From contig CANJBL010000008.1 in NCBI GenBank assembly GCA_947472795.1, forward strand, positions 95,889 through 159,888: a stretch of 64,000 nucleotides of DNA. The letters run 5' to 3'. This document shows positions 1 to 8,453 of this stretch, one piece after another. Origin of the DNA: Fidelibacterota bacterium. GTDB taxonomy: Bacteria; Pseudomonadota; Alphaproteobacteria; Rhodospirillales; Rhodospirillaceae. Positions within the stretch are counted from its first letter, which is position 1. Every line of letters starts with the position of its first letter. The notes beneath the pieces were generated by a model. It saw only the letters and a list, made by a program, of their open reading frames with translations, was not told the DNA's origin and did no database searches. A program made the translations under genes and the position numbers.

Positions 1-138
1 CGACCGCGCGGTGGCATAGCGGCCCACCTCGGTGGCCGACATCTGTCTTTTTGGTAGGAACGGCCTAGCCCCCTCTTTTCTTCCGGAAACAGCGACCCTA
101 TTGTTTGCACGTGCGTGCAGTGTTGGGGGCAACATTCA

Positions 139-1005
139 ATGGCTGAAGGTTCGGCGGACGTTGCCGCCTATTACGACAACCTGTCTCGCTTTCTCGATTT
201 TGCGCAGCAGTTTGGCCGTGGCGGTGGATCTCAGGACAGTTCCACACATCGTTTCCTCTCCGCCAACGCCGAAGAGATTCACGATGAGCACCATGGCCCT
301 CAGCGCCTTGACCTCTTGGTGATGGAAGCGGCCACAGCCGCCGGCCTGCCTTCTCGCCCACGGGTTTTGGACGCGGGCTGCGGCTTGGGCGGAACGATCT
401 TCCGGTGGCAAGAGCGCCTGGGCGGCCGCTATGACGGCCTGACCTTAAGCCCCGAGCAACACCGCCGCGCCACGGCGGAAGCTGAACGTCGGGGTATTGC
501 AGAGAGCTGCAGTTTTCATATCCGCAGTTATCAGGATTCCATCGCACCCCGGTCGTACGATGCTGTGGTGGCTATCGAATCCTTAGCCCATAGTCCCGAT
601 CCCATTGCGACCGTCAGCAATCTCGCCCCAGCACTTGTTCCAGAAGGGCTCATGCTGATCGTCGATGATATTCCCGACCGCCAGACAGGAAACGCGAGAC
701 TAGCGGCATTCAGAAAGAGTTGGCGTTGTCCGGTGCTGGCCGATGCGTGCAGCTACCGGGCAGCCATTGCGGCAGCGGGCCTGACACTAGTGCACGAGAT
801 CGACCTGACCGCGCGGCTGCGCCCGCGCCGGCTTGCCTGGCTCAAAATTCTCATCGCCGCCTTTGGCTTGGCTTACCGCTTATTGCCATCACGCGCCGCA
901 CGCGACATTCTGGATGCCCTGCGTGGCGGATTTTTGCTGGAAGCTCTCTATCGCGAGAACGCAATGCGGTACTTGCTTATCGTCGCCAAGAGACCAACGG
1001 CTTAA
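139..1005 (+). CDS. class I SAM-dependent methyltransferase
   Basis: Protein of 288 residues with a Rossmann-type SAM-binding fold. Motif I reads VLDAGCGLGG at about residues 76-85, and a motif-IV-like AIESLAHSPDP follows around residue 150. The rest resembles small-molecule or lipid (cyclopropane-fatty-acid/sterol-type) methyltransferases, but the acceptor cannot be deduced. I chose the ATG at 139; a GTG at 115 would add eight residues with no family support. The gene stands upstream of a DUF1801 gene on the same strand with a gap of about 30 bp, so the two may be co-transcribed. The family is clear and the substrate is unknown. Confidence 0.8.
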   Translation: MAEGSADVAAYYDNLSRFLDFAQQFGRGGGSQDSSTHRFLSANAEEIHDEHHGPQRLDLLVMEAATAAGLPSRPRVLDAGCGLGGTIFRWQERLGGRYDGLTLSPEQHRRATAEAERRGIAESCSFHIRSYQDSIAPRSYDAVVAIESLAHSPDPIATVSNLAPALVPEGLMLIVDDIPDRQTGNARLAAFRKSWRCPVLADACSYRAAIAAAGLTLVHEIDLTARLRPRRLAWLKILIAAFGLAYRLLPSRAARDILDALRGGFLLEALYRENAMRYLLIVAKRPTA

Positions 1006-1036
1006 TATTTGCGCTCCATTGTCATGGATATCACCA

Positions 1037-1495
1037 ATGAAAAAAGCTGTTTCGCCCGCGAAAAAGAAAAATTCGAAGAAGACCGAAGAGGCTTCTGCCT
1101 CTCATTTGATCGATGTGCGGATCAAGGAGCTGGGCGACTGGCGCGGTAAAACGCTGGCCCGCGTCCGCGCGCTGGTGAAACAAGCAGACCCGGATGTGGT
1201 TGAGACGTGGAAGTGGCGCGGCGTTCCGGTATGGGAGCATGCCGGCATCATCTGCACCGGCGAGACTTACAAAGAGGTCGTGAAGATGACCTTTGCCAAA
1301 GGTGCTTCGCTCAAAGATCCAGCACGCCTTTTCAATTCGAGCCTGGAGGGCAATACGCGGCGCGCGATTGATTTCAGAGAGAGCGATAAGATCAATGAGA
1401 AGGCCTTAAAGGCATTGATCCTGGACGCCGTGGCGCTCAACACTTCGTCTGGCAAGCGCAAAACACCTGCCAAAAAGAATGCGGTGAAGGCGTAA
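1037..1495 (+). CDS. DUF1801 domain protein
   Basis: Protein of 152 residues. A lysine-rich N-terminus (MKKAVSPAKKKNSKK) precedes a compact domain with the DUF1801/YdhG signature: VVETWKWRGVPVWEHAGIICTG, then YKEVVKMTFAKGA, then a basic patch ending FRESDKINEKALKALI. The C-terminus is again lysine-rich (KRKTPAKKN). DUF1801 proteins are small cytoplasmic proteins of uncertain role. The basic tails could bind nucleic acid, which is inference. The start is the ATG directly before the lysine-rich segment; the open frame upstream lies inside the methyltransferase gene. Confidence 0.82.
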   Translation: MKKAVSPAKKKNSKKTEEASASHLIDVRIKELGDWRGKTLARVRALVKQADPDVVETWKWRGVPVWEHAGIICTGETYKEVVKMTFAKGASLKDPARLFNSSLEGNTRRAIDFRESDKINEKALKALILDAVALNTSSGKRKTPAKKNAVKA

Positions 1496-1513
1496 AGGCT
1501 CCTTCGGCGAACA

Positions 1514-2986
1514 TCACTTTTCACCTTTCTGGTGCCATAGCACGTAGTCTTGTGCGCGCGCGGTGTTCCAGCCCATCACATCCTCGCCGGCAGCTTGAAT
1601 CACCACGTCGGGCTTATGGCGGCAGAACCACGCGCGCGCGGCAACAATGCCCATCTGGTCCACGTACCACCTTGATTCCCCCAAAGCGTCAAAGTGCAGG
1701 ATGTAGCGCGCCAGGAAATTCAGGAATTCACGCCCACGCGGCGAGAAACCAAGCAGACCGGCATTCACCATCGTATGGGCATAAGGCTCGTTCGGGCGCT
1801 CGTACAGAAGCACATCAAATTGCGCCGGCAGGGCCGCCATGAGATCCCTGTTCACCACAATATCAACATCAAGGGCCACGACCGTCCTCGCCAGAGGCAT
1901 CATGATCTGCGCCAATCTTACGAAGCGCCGTGTGGAGAAGATCGTGATATCCGCGGCATCGAACTCTTCCGTCGTCCAGCTTATGCGCTCGCGCGGAAGG
2001 TCGCGGAAGGTCTGTTCGGGATCGAAGCTTCCCGGATTCATGATGTGAAGGTGGAAGTCGCAGGCGGGACATTGCGACAGCACAGATGCAATCAGTGTTT
2101 TAGCGAACCGCGCGGCATAGAGGCCATCGGCAGCAGCATACAAAAGCGGCCTCGCGTTCGCCCGCGGCAGCGTTCCAGTGATGGTCGGCAGTGCGGCGAT
2201 ATCGCTTTGCAGGTCCCGCTGCTCAAGAGCGGCGAGGTCGCTGAAGTTCAAAATGTTGAGCCGGTCCGTCCGCAGCGAAAATGCTTCCTCGGGCTTGCCG
2301 AGCCCAAGCGCTGCCCACATGGCGAGACTGGTATCGTTCCAGCTTGAGGCAGGTGTCTGCAGAATGGCGGAAAGCGTATCCGCAGTGGGATTACCGCACG
2401 CGCGTTGGGTGATCGCCTGAAAGGCCAGCGCCCGTGGCCGCAGCGCGGGCTGCGCGCTCGCCTGAGAGAGCAGCGGCAGGGCATCGTCGAACATTCCGCG
2501 CTTAACCAGCATGATGCCGAGAAAGAGCGCCGCGTCGGTCGAATCGGGCGACAAGGACAGCAATAGCCGCAACAAATGCTCGGCTTCTTCGGGCTTGTTC
2601 TGTACGAAAAGCGCCGCACTGAGCGGTGGCAGCACCGAACGCAGATTGGCGAGGGTTTCCGTGCTTGCCGGGTTGATCTTCTGAGCAGCGAGAAATTGAT
2701 CCGCGGCTTCCTGAAGCCTGCCTTGCTTTTGTAGAACGACGCCCAGATTGTTGTGCGCCTCAAACCAATTGGGTTTGAGCTTCAGGGCCTTTCCATAGTG
2801 ATGGATCGCAGGGTCCATCTGACCCGCACCCGCCATGGACATGCCGAGAATGAGGTGCAACAGCGGCGCATCGGGTGCTGCCTTGAGAAGGCGGCGCACG
2901 GATGCAATGGCTTTCTCAAACTGCCCGGCCTCGAGCAGGGCAATCGCCCTCTGCAGGTCGGCCTGGAGATCAGTGGGCGACGGCAT
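1514..2986 (-). CDS. TPR protein with C-terminal glycosyltransferase-like domain
   Basis: Protein of 490 residues in two parts. Residues 1 to about 200 are tetratricopeptide repeats, for example ALKLKPNWFEAHNNLGVVLQKQGRLQEAADQF. Residues from about 260 to the end resemble a GT-A nucleotide-diphospho-sugar transferase, with PLLYAAADGLYAARFAKTLIASV at the start, a metal-binding DxD-like ALDVDIVVN, and WYVDQMGIV near the end. It probably transfers a sugar to a protein or surface polymer, with the TPR part holding the acceptor; that is inference. There is no signal peptide, so it should be cytoplasmic. A second TPR-glycosyltransferase, unrelated in its catalytic domain, lies at 20809-22791. Confidence 0.75.
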   Translation of the reverse strand: MPSPTDLQADLQRAIALLEAGQFEKAIASVRRLLKAAPDAPLLHLILGMSMAGAGQMDPAIHHYGKALKLKPNWFEAHNNLGVVLQKQGRLQEAADQFLAAQKINPASTETLANLRSVLPPLSAALFVQNKPEEAEHLLRLLLSLSPDSTDAALFLGIMLVKRGMFDDALPLLSQASAQPALRPRALAFQAITQRACGNPTADTLSAILQTPASSWNDTSLAMWAALGLGKPEEAFSLRTDRLNILNFSDLAALEQRDLQSDIAALPTITGTLPRANARPLLYAAADGLYAARFAKTLIASVLSQCPACDFHLHIMNPGSFDPEQTFRDLPRERISWTTEEFDAADITIFSTRRFVRLAQIMMPLARTVVALDVDIVVNRDLMAALPAQFDVLLYERPNEPYAHTMVNAGLLGFSPRGREFLNFLARYILHFDALGESRWYVDQMGIVAARAWFCRHKPDVVIQAAGEDVMGWNTARAQDYVLWHQKGEK

Positions 2987-3075
2987 GATGATGGAGAAAT
3001 TCGGCGTTCAATTGGCCCGGGCAGTAGGAGCCACATCACGCCGGTTTGTCAAAGGTTTCGTCGCGCGCGCCGCCG

Positions 3076-4095
3076 TTACGCCTTCGACCGGGCCGTGAGT
3101 GTGGCTTTCAGCGTTACCACCTTGCCGGTGCGCAGAACCGTGAAGATAATTGTACGCCCGATGCTGTCGGCGTTGAGCAACCGGTGCAAGTGATCGACGC
3201 CCGTCACTTCAATGCCGTCAAAGCCGAGCAGAAGATCTCCATTCAAGAACCCCGCCGTCTCCGCCGGGCTACCGCTTTGCACGGTGAATATGCGGGCCCC
3301 GCTTTCAGCTTTGCGCTCGAGCGCGCGGGCGATGCGGCGCGGCAATCCTACGGTCTGCGCGCCCACACCGAGATGACTGCGGCGCACCTGACCGTGACGC
3401 AGGATTTCGGTAGCGACAAAAAGACCTGTGTTGGAAGCAATAGAAAAACACAGGCCTTGCGCACCCAGGATGGTCGCTGTGTTCACACCGATCACCTGTC
3501 CCGATGAATCGACCAAGGGCCCGCCCGAGTTGCCGGGATTGAGCGCCGCATCGGTCTGTAGCACGTCCTCGATCTGCCGGCCCGACTGTGCACGCAAGGA
3601 ACGGCCCAGCGCGCTGACAACACCCGATGTCACCGTGCATTCGAAACCAAAAGGATTGCCCACAGCGATAGCTACCTGCCCCACCTGAAGCTTGGCAGAG
3701 TCCGCAAAAGCCAATGCGGGGAAATGACTGGTGTCCGGCCGGCCATGCACCTGTATCACGGCAAGATCTGTGTCGGGGTCATCGCCCACCAGATAAGCCG
3801 GAAACTCGCTGCCGTCGGGAAACGCCGCGTGAATCGCGCCCGCTCCCTGAGCGTGAGGGTTGGCAACGTGGCTGTTAGTGATCATGTAGCCGTCGGGCGT
3901 GAAGAGAAAGCCAGATCCCGTGCCGCCGCCACGCTCGTCGCGGCTGGAACTTGGCTTCTTGGGCGTCACCCGCAGCTGCGCCACCGCAGGCGCCACTTTA
4001 CCCACGGCGGAAATAAGCGCGCGGCTATAGGCATCCAGCAGGTCACTGTCGACGACTGCCGACACAGGCGATGTCAGGGGTGCATCAAGAGGCAT
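3076..4095 (-). CDS. HtrA/DegP-like trypsin-type serine protease with PDZ domain
   Basis: Protein of 339 residues. The trypsin fold carries the catalytic His in MITNSHVANP, Asp in DPDTDLAVIQ and Ser in LNPGNSGGPLVDSSG; a PDZ domain (about 250-330) contains GSPAETAGFLNGDLLLGFDG. The S1C family degrades or refolds damaged proteins. Unlike DegP/DegS this protein shows no signal peptide or membrane anchor from the ATG at 4095; the N-terminus (MPLDAPLTSPVSAVVDSDLL) is acidic, so it may be cytoplasmic. A longer in-frame start at 4185 would run into the palindromic element at 4137-4302 and is rejected. That element lies directly upstream, in the promoter region. Confidence 0.88.
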   Translation of the reverse strand: MPLDAPLTSPVSAVVDSDLLDAYSRALISAVGKVAPAVAQLRVTPKKPSSSRDERGGGTGSGFLFTPDGYMITNSHVANPHAQGAGAIHAAFPDGSEFPAYLVGDDPDTDLAVIQVHGRPDTSHFPALAFADSAKLQVGQVAIAVGNPFGFECTVTSGVVSALGRSLRAQSGRQIEDVLQTDAALNPGNSGGPLVDSSGQVIGVNTATILGAQGLCFSIASNTGLFVATEILRHGQVRRSHLGVGAQTVGLPRRIARALERKAESGARIFTVQSGSPAETAGFLNGDLLLGFDGIEVTGVDHLHRLLNADSIGRTIIFTVLRTGKVVTLKATLTARSKA

Positions 4096-4136
4096 GGCGT
4101 TTATGTAGGAAGGCTGCCCCGCCGGCGCAATACGCG

Positions 4137-4302
4137 CTAGCGTCGCGATTCGGAAGTTCGTTTGATCGCGCGGCAGGTGCTGCAACGAACTTCCGAATCA
4201 AAGCGACACTAGAATTGTATGAATCTCGTGTGGTTTTTTGGATTTGAAGTTCCTAAAGGAGCCCGCGGCGAAATCTTAGGAACTTCAAATCCACCACACG
4301 AG
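4137..4302. repeat. tandem two-hairpin interspersed element, copy 1
   Basis: Two long hairpins in series. Hairpin A: outer arms CTAGCGTCGC (4137-4146) and GCGACACTAG (4203-4212), one mismatch; inner 16-bp perfect arms GATTCGGAAGTTCGTT (4147-4162) and its complement (4184-4199); three unpaired A on the 3' side (4200-4202). A 12-nt spacer follows. Hairpin B: outer 10-bp arms starting CTCGTGTGGT (4225-4234) and ACCACACGAG (4293-4302); inner 17-bp perfect arms (4240-4256 and 4276-4292); five unpaired T on the 5' side. Both inner stems contain AAGTTC. The element lies between the divergently read side of the HtrA gene and the end of the MFS gene. See 39549-39716 for the second copy. Confidence 0.9.
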
Positions 4303-4356
4303 CATGGCAGGCATGCCCGGCCGGTCTATTGACGCAATTGAGGCTGCGCCCGCGCG

Positions 4357-5601
4357 CTAGATCGCCACGGGCTTTTCTGGAATCCGCCGGTGGATCCGGT
4401 ACATGAAGAACAGCGTGATGAGCGAAGCGCACACCACCACGTAACCCAGCCGCGGGAAGTTTTCGAGCTGACCATCAGCCCCTTGCACCACCAGGCCGCC
4501 GGCGATCACCGCTGCGACGCCGCCAGAAACTTGCTGTAAGGATGAACTGATGGCGTTGAAGGCGCCGCGCTTGGTGACGTCGGGAATAGCGCTCATCAAT
4601 GCCTGGGACGGGATGATGCGCGAGAAGATGCCGATGAACAGCAGCACGTTTATGACGATCACTTCCGCAAGCGGCGTTGGTCCCAGGTTCGTATAGTAAA
4701 GCACCATGATAATCGACAGCGATGTGCCGAAAGCGAACACCATGAATTTGCCGAACCTGTCACTGGCGCGGCCCACCAACGGACCGATGAAGATCGTGGC
4801 AATGCCGCTGACGAGGTAAATCGTCGGCAGATGCGCCATATCGATCTTGAGGTTGTTCACTGTATAGGCGCTGCCGAAAGGCATCAGCATGTAGCCGCCG
4901 GTGGCGAGCAGCGCCACGGTGCAGAAGGCGAGCAGGTGCTTGGGCTCGGTCAAGGTCGCAAGCAGGTGTGCAAAGGGGCTGTGCTCTTGTTTCAAGGCGA
5001 GATGCTTGTCTACCGGGCGCATACGCCAGGCAATCACCACCCCCACCAATGAACCAATGGTGACGATCATAATGAACGGCGCATGCCAGTCCCACCAGGT
5101 GGAGAGATAAAGGCCCATCGGAATGCCCAAGACTTGGCTCGCTGCAAAGGCGGTTTGGATGATGCCCATGACCCGGCCGCGCATTTCCATCGGGAAAAGA
5201 TCGGTGGTGATGGCCATGACCACGGAGCCAATGACGCCACCAAAGATGCCCGTGACGACACGCCCTGCGAGCAAAATCGGAAAGTCCTGCGCCAGGCCGC
5301 AGACCAACGTGCCCAGGATGAAACCTACATAGAAGAAAAGCAGAATCCGCTTGCGATCAAAGCGGTCGGCAAAACCCGCCGCCAGGAAACCCGACGCGCC
5401 GGCGCTGAAGGCATAGGACGATACCACTAAGCCAAACTGCTGCGGCGAGATGGAGAGCGCCGGCATGACCATGGCGCCGAGCGGCGAGATGATCATGAAG
5501 TCGAGCACGATGGTGAATTGCAGAAAGGCCAGCACCGCCAGCAGGAACTTCTCATATCCCGTGAAAGCATAAGGCTTCTTGGCGGGTGTCTGCTGGGTCA
5601 T
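4357..5601 (-). CDS. MFS transporter
   Basis: Protein of 414 residues with about twelve hydrophobic segments. The N-half begins FLLAVLAFLQFTIVLDFMIISPLGAMVMPAL, as in drug:H+ antiporter-type MFS proteins, and the loop after TM2 reads GFADRFDRKRILLF, the MFS signature between TM2 and TM3. SDRFGKF in the second half is the matching loop. Inner-membrane secondary transporter; the substrate cannot be inferred, though it resembles the AraJ/arabinose-efflux-like group. The gene stands alone on the minus strand and its stop lies about 55 bp from the palindromic element. Confidence 0.87.
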   Translation of the reverse strand: MTQQTPAKKPYAFTGYEKFLLAVLAFLQFTIVLDFMIISPLGAMVMPALSISPQQFGLVVSSYAFSAGASGFLAAGFADRFDRKRILLFFYVGFILGTLVCGLAQDFPILLAGRVVTGIFGGVIGSVVMAITTDLFPMEMRGRVMGIIQTAFAASQVLGIPMGLYLSTWWDWHAPFIMIVTIGSLVGVVIAWRMRPVDKHLALKQEHSPFAHLLATLTEPKHLLAFCTVALLATGGYMLMPFGSAYTVNNLKIDMAHLPTIYLVSGIATIFIGPLVGRASDRFGKFMVFAFGTSLSIIMVLYYTNLGPTPLAEVIVINVLLFIGIFSRIIPSQALMSAIPDVTKRGAFNAISSSLQQVSGGVAAVIAGGLVVQGADGQLENFPRLGYVVVCASLITLFFMYRIHRRIPEKPVAI

Positions 5602-5728
5602 CTCGTCCTGCCGGTTTTGGAGAAACGAATGGGGAAAGGCTTCTAGGGCTACGCCGAAGCACGGTCAAGCCCCGCGGCACCGGTCGCTCCTTATGTCCCG
5701 TCTTTGCCGGACAGAAATTGTGACAATT

Positions 5729-6889
5729 TTATTTGATCTTCACTTTCGCAGCCAAGATGCCGGTGAGTTCAAGGAAACTCATGGTGGGGTTTTTAGTGCA
5801 CGCTGGCGCAATGGCAGCGAGGATCTTCGTACGGCCATCGAAAGTGATTTGTACGTCGGGTTGCGCGAGGCTCTTGTAGCCTTGCACAAAAGCGAACGCC
5901 CATAGATCCGCGACGTCGGCCTGCTCCTTATTGGCACCACCGCGCGCGGCTGTGTAGTCCTTGCAGGTGTAAGCGTCCGTGGCGAACGCCACCGTCTTGA
6001 TCGGTAAGGGGCGGGGGGCGGCCGCCAGCTTCTGGTTGGCGGCAGCGAATAGCAGCGCGCCGGGATACATGGCGCAGGTCTCGCTGAGAGCCGCGTCCAG
6101 ATCACCCTCGGCCGTATCTCCTATGGTCAGTGCGTTCTGCGCCTTGAACCGCCCGGCCAGGAACCCGTGCGTCCAGAGCCGCGCCAGAGTCGCGTGGGGT
6201 GTAACGCCGAGCCCACGCTCCAGCGCCACGCAGCGGAATTCCGTGCCGCTGAAATTGCGCGCTGCCGTGGCGCCGGCGGATGTCTTCAACACCTCGCCGG
6301 GCGGTGCTTTTACGGTGCTATCGGCATCGCTAGCCAGTTGCAAGCTCACGACACGGTCGGGATCAGCGACATGCCCGTCCTTGCGGGTATCGCCTTTCTT
6401 GATCATATCGACGAATTCCATGCCCGAGGTCACCTGGCCCCAGACCGTATATTGACCGTCAAGCTGCGCGCGGGCGCTGTCGTCGAACACAATGAACCAT
6501 TCGGAATCGGCGCTATTCTTGTTGCTGCCGCGCGCCATAGAGACCGTGCCGCGTCCGTGCGGCGTACGCGTGAACTCGGCTTTGAGGGTACGGCCGGTGT
6601 TGCCGGTGCTGTTGCCCGAAGGATCGCCGGTCTGCGCCATAAAATGGTCGATGACACGGTGGAAGGCGAGGCCGTCATACAAGCCGCCGCGCACGAGGTG
6701 CTTGATGCGCTCGACATGGTTGGGCGCAAGATCGGGCCGCAGGCGGATGACGACGCGGCCGTACGTCAGATCGAGATAGAGCGTGTTCTCGGGATCCGGG
6801 GGCAATGGCGCCGCTTGATCCGCCGCGCCTGCGGAAGCGGCGAAAAGCCCGACAACAATCAGAGCAAAGGCAACGAAGCGTAAACGCAT
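5729..6889 (-). CDS. exported cyclophilin-type peptidyl-prolyl isomerase fused to two HdeA/HdeB-like domains
   Basis: Protein of 386 residues. The N-terminus MRLRFVAFALIVVGLFAASAGAA is a signal peptide. Residues about 30-195 form a cyclophilin: YGRVVIRLRPDLAPNHVERI, FHRVIDHFMAQTGDP, SEWFIVFDD and GQYTVWGQV. It should isomerise prolyl bonds of periplasmic proteins. The remaining ~170 residues form two similar cysteine-pair segments (about 218-288 and 307-386). The second reads YTCKDYTAAR, DLWAFAFVQGYKS and ACTKNPTMSF, which resembles the acid-chaperone family HdeA/HdeB (cf. CxKNP). The first has FRCVALERG, LWTHGFLAGR and ETCAMYP. I start at the ATG at 6889; longer frames would overlap the cydA promoter. 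Confidence 0.85.
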   Translation of the reverse strand: MRLRFVAFALIVVGLFAASAGAADQAAPLPPDPENTLYLDLTYGRVVIRLRPDLAPNHVERIKHLVRGGLYDGLAFHRVIDHFMAQTGDPSGNSTGNTGRTLKAEFTRTPHGRGTVSMARGSNKNSADSEWFIVFDDSARAQLDGQYTVWGQVTSGMEFVDMIKKGDTRKDGHVADPDRVVSLQLASDADSTVKAPPGEVLKTSAGATAARNFSGTEFRCVALERGLGVTPHATLARLWTHGFLAGRFKAQNALTIGDTAEGDLDAALSETCAMYPGALLFAAANQKLAAAPRPLPIKTVAFATDAYTCKDYTAARGGANKEQADVADLWAFAFVQGYKSLAQPDVQITFDGRTKILAAIAPACTKNPTMSFLELTGILAAKVKIK

Positions 6890-6981
6890 CCGGCTCTCCC
6901 CGGCAGCGGTGGTATTTTCCAAAGTCTTAGCGCACCTGTGGCTTTCTGGCACGTTAATACCGCGCGGCAGATATACGCCGA

Positions 6982-7009
6982 GCGCGTTCTCCTGCACGCA
7001 GGAGCGCGC
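6982..7009. promoter_or_regulatory. inverted repeat upstream of cydA
   Basis: GCGCG, two unpaired T, then CTCCTG, a CACG loop, CAGGAG and CGCGC form an 11-bp interrupted hairpin about 40 bp before the cydA start. TATACGATAG right after it could hold a -10 element. It could be an operator or a leader hairpin; no regulator can be named. Confidence 0.4.
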
Positions 7010-7049
7010 TATACGATAGACACGAGAGTCCGAACAATCGGTGACTGAC

Positions 7050-8453
7050 ATGAGCGCGGACCTGACGGCCCTTACCCTCGCCCGGCTGCAATTTGCCTTC
7101 ACCGTTTCGTTCCATTTCATCTTTCCAGCATTCTCTATTGGACTGGCCAGTTATCTCGCCGTGCTGGAAGGTCTGTGGCTCGTCACAAAGCGCCCCGTCT
7201 TCCTGAATCTCTTCAAGTACTGGCTGAAGATCTTCGCGCTCACGTTTGCCATGGGCGTGGTGTCGGGCGTGGTCATGTCCTACCAGTTCGGCACCAACTG
7301 GCCCGTGTTCTCCGACCGCGCCGGGCCGGTCATTGGTCCCCTCATGGCCTATGAAGTGATGACCGCCTTCTTTCTAGAAGCCGGATTTCTGGGCGTCATG
7401 CTTTTTGGCCTCACCCGTGTGGGCCCGCGTCTGCATTTCGCCGCCACCTGCGCCGTGGCTGTGGGCACACTCATCTCGGCCTTCTGGATTCTTTCAGCCA
7501 ACAGCTGGATGCAAACACCGCAAGGGTTCTCCATCAACGCCGACAATCAATTCGTGCCGGAAGATTGGATGGTCATCATCTTCAATCCGTCGTTTCCCTA
7601 TCGGTTGGTGCATACCGTGCTCGGAGCCTATCTCACGACGGCCTTGACCGTGGGCGCGGTGGGCGCGTGGCATCTGTTGAAGGGACACAGCACACAGGGC
7701 GTGCGGATGATGTTTGCCATGGCCATGGGCATGGTGACGCTGACCATCCCTGTGCAGATTTTTGCCGGCGACGCACACGGTCTCAATACACTCGCCCACC
7801 AGCCGGCGAAGGTGATGGCCATGGAAGGCCACTTCACCAGCCATCCCGAAGGCGCCCCGCTGTTTCTCTTCGGGTGGCCCGATCAGGAGGAGGCGACGGT
7901 GAAGTGGCCCGTAGCCATACCAAACGCCTCCTCGCTGATTCTCAAACACAATCCACACGCACCCCTCGCCGGGCTCGATACCATACCGCGCGAGAACTGG
8001 CCCTTCGTGCCTTTGGTGTTCTGGTCTTTCCGCGTCATGGTCGGACTTGGTTTTTTGATGCTGCTGCTGGGCGCAAGCGCGATGGCGTCGGCCTTGCGGA
8101 AGAAATTGTTCACCGCATCCTGGCTGCATCGGTTTGCGTTGGTAATGGGGCCATCGGGTTTCATTGCCGTGCTGGCGGGTTGGGTGACGGCCGAAGCGGG
8201 GCGCCAACCTTTCACCGTCTATGGCCTGTTGCGCACAGTACAGTCGGCAGCGCCCGTGGACAGCCCGGCGATCGCCAGTTCGCTTATCGCCTTCGTCGTT
8301 GTTTACACCGCCGTGTTCTCTGCCGGCATCATCTATATGCTGAAGCTGATGGCGGCCCCACCCACCGCCCACGAGCACGCGCCCGACACCGGCCCCATAC
8401 GCGCGGCGGGCCTTACGCCGGCCGCAAGCTTGCGCAAGGAGGCCAGGTCATGA
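7050..8453 (+). CDS. cydA: cytochrome bd-type ubiquinol oxidase subunit I (cyanide-insensitive CioA type)
   Basis: Protein of 467 residues with about nine membrane segments. It begins TLARLQFAFTVSFHFIFPAFSIGLASYLAV with the heme-ligand His region; QFGTNWPVFSDRAGPVIGPLMAYEVMTAFFLEA and GLLRTVQSAAPVDS are typical of subunit I. The Q-loop is short, as in the CioA branch rather than E. coli CydA. With CydB it oxidises ubiquinol and reduces O2 in the inner membrane without proton pumping. I take the ATG at 7050 with GGTGA just upstream; a GTG at 7041 is the alternative. The stop overlaps the cydB start (ATGA). Confidence 0.95.
   Translation: MSADLTALTLARLQFAFTVSFHFIFPAFSIGLASYLAVLEGLWLVTKRPVFLNLFKYWLKIFALTFAMGVVSGVVMSYQFGTNWPVFSDRAGPVIGPLMAYEVMTAFFLEAGFLGVMLFGLTRVGPRLHFAATCAVAVGTLISAFWILSANSWMQTPQGFSINADNQFVPEDWMVIIFNPSFPYRLVHTVLGAYLTTALTVGAVGAWHLLKGHSTQGVRMMFAMAMGMVTLTIPVQIFAGDAHGLNTLAHQPAKVMAMEGHFTSHPEGAPLFLFGWPDQEEATVKWPVAIPNASSLILKHNPHAPLAGLDTIPRENWPFVPLVFWSFRVMVGLGFLMLLLGASAMASALRKKLFTASWLHRFALVMGPSGFIAVLAGWVTAEAGRQPFTVYGLLRTVQSAAPVDSPAIASSLIAFVVVYTAVFSAGIIYMLKLMAAPPTAHEHAPDTGPIRAAGLTPAASLRKEARS

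Noticed and set aside
1..42. Possible N-terminus of a minus-strand gene (MSATEVGRYATARS) leaving the window at the left edge
   Set aside because: Only fourteen codons are visible, no ribosome binding site is convincing, and no family can be named.
4137..4302. Reading the palindromes as a transcription terminator
   Set aside because: No U-run follows either hairpin, stems are far longer than needed, and the same layout recurs at 39549-39716 between genes with a different orientation.
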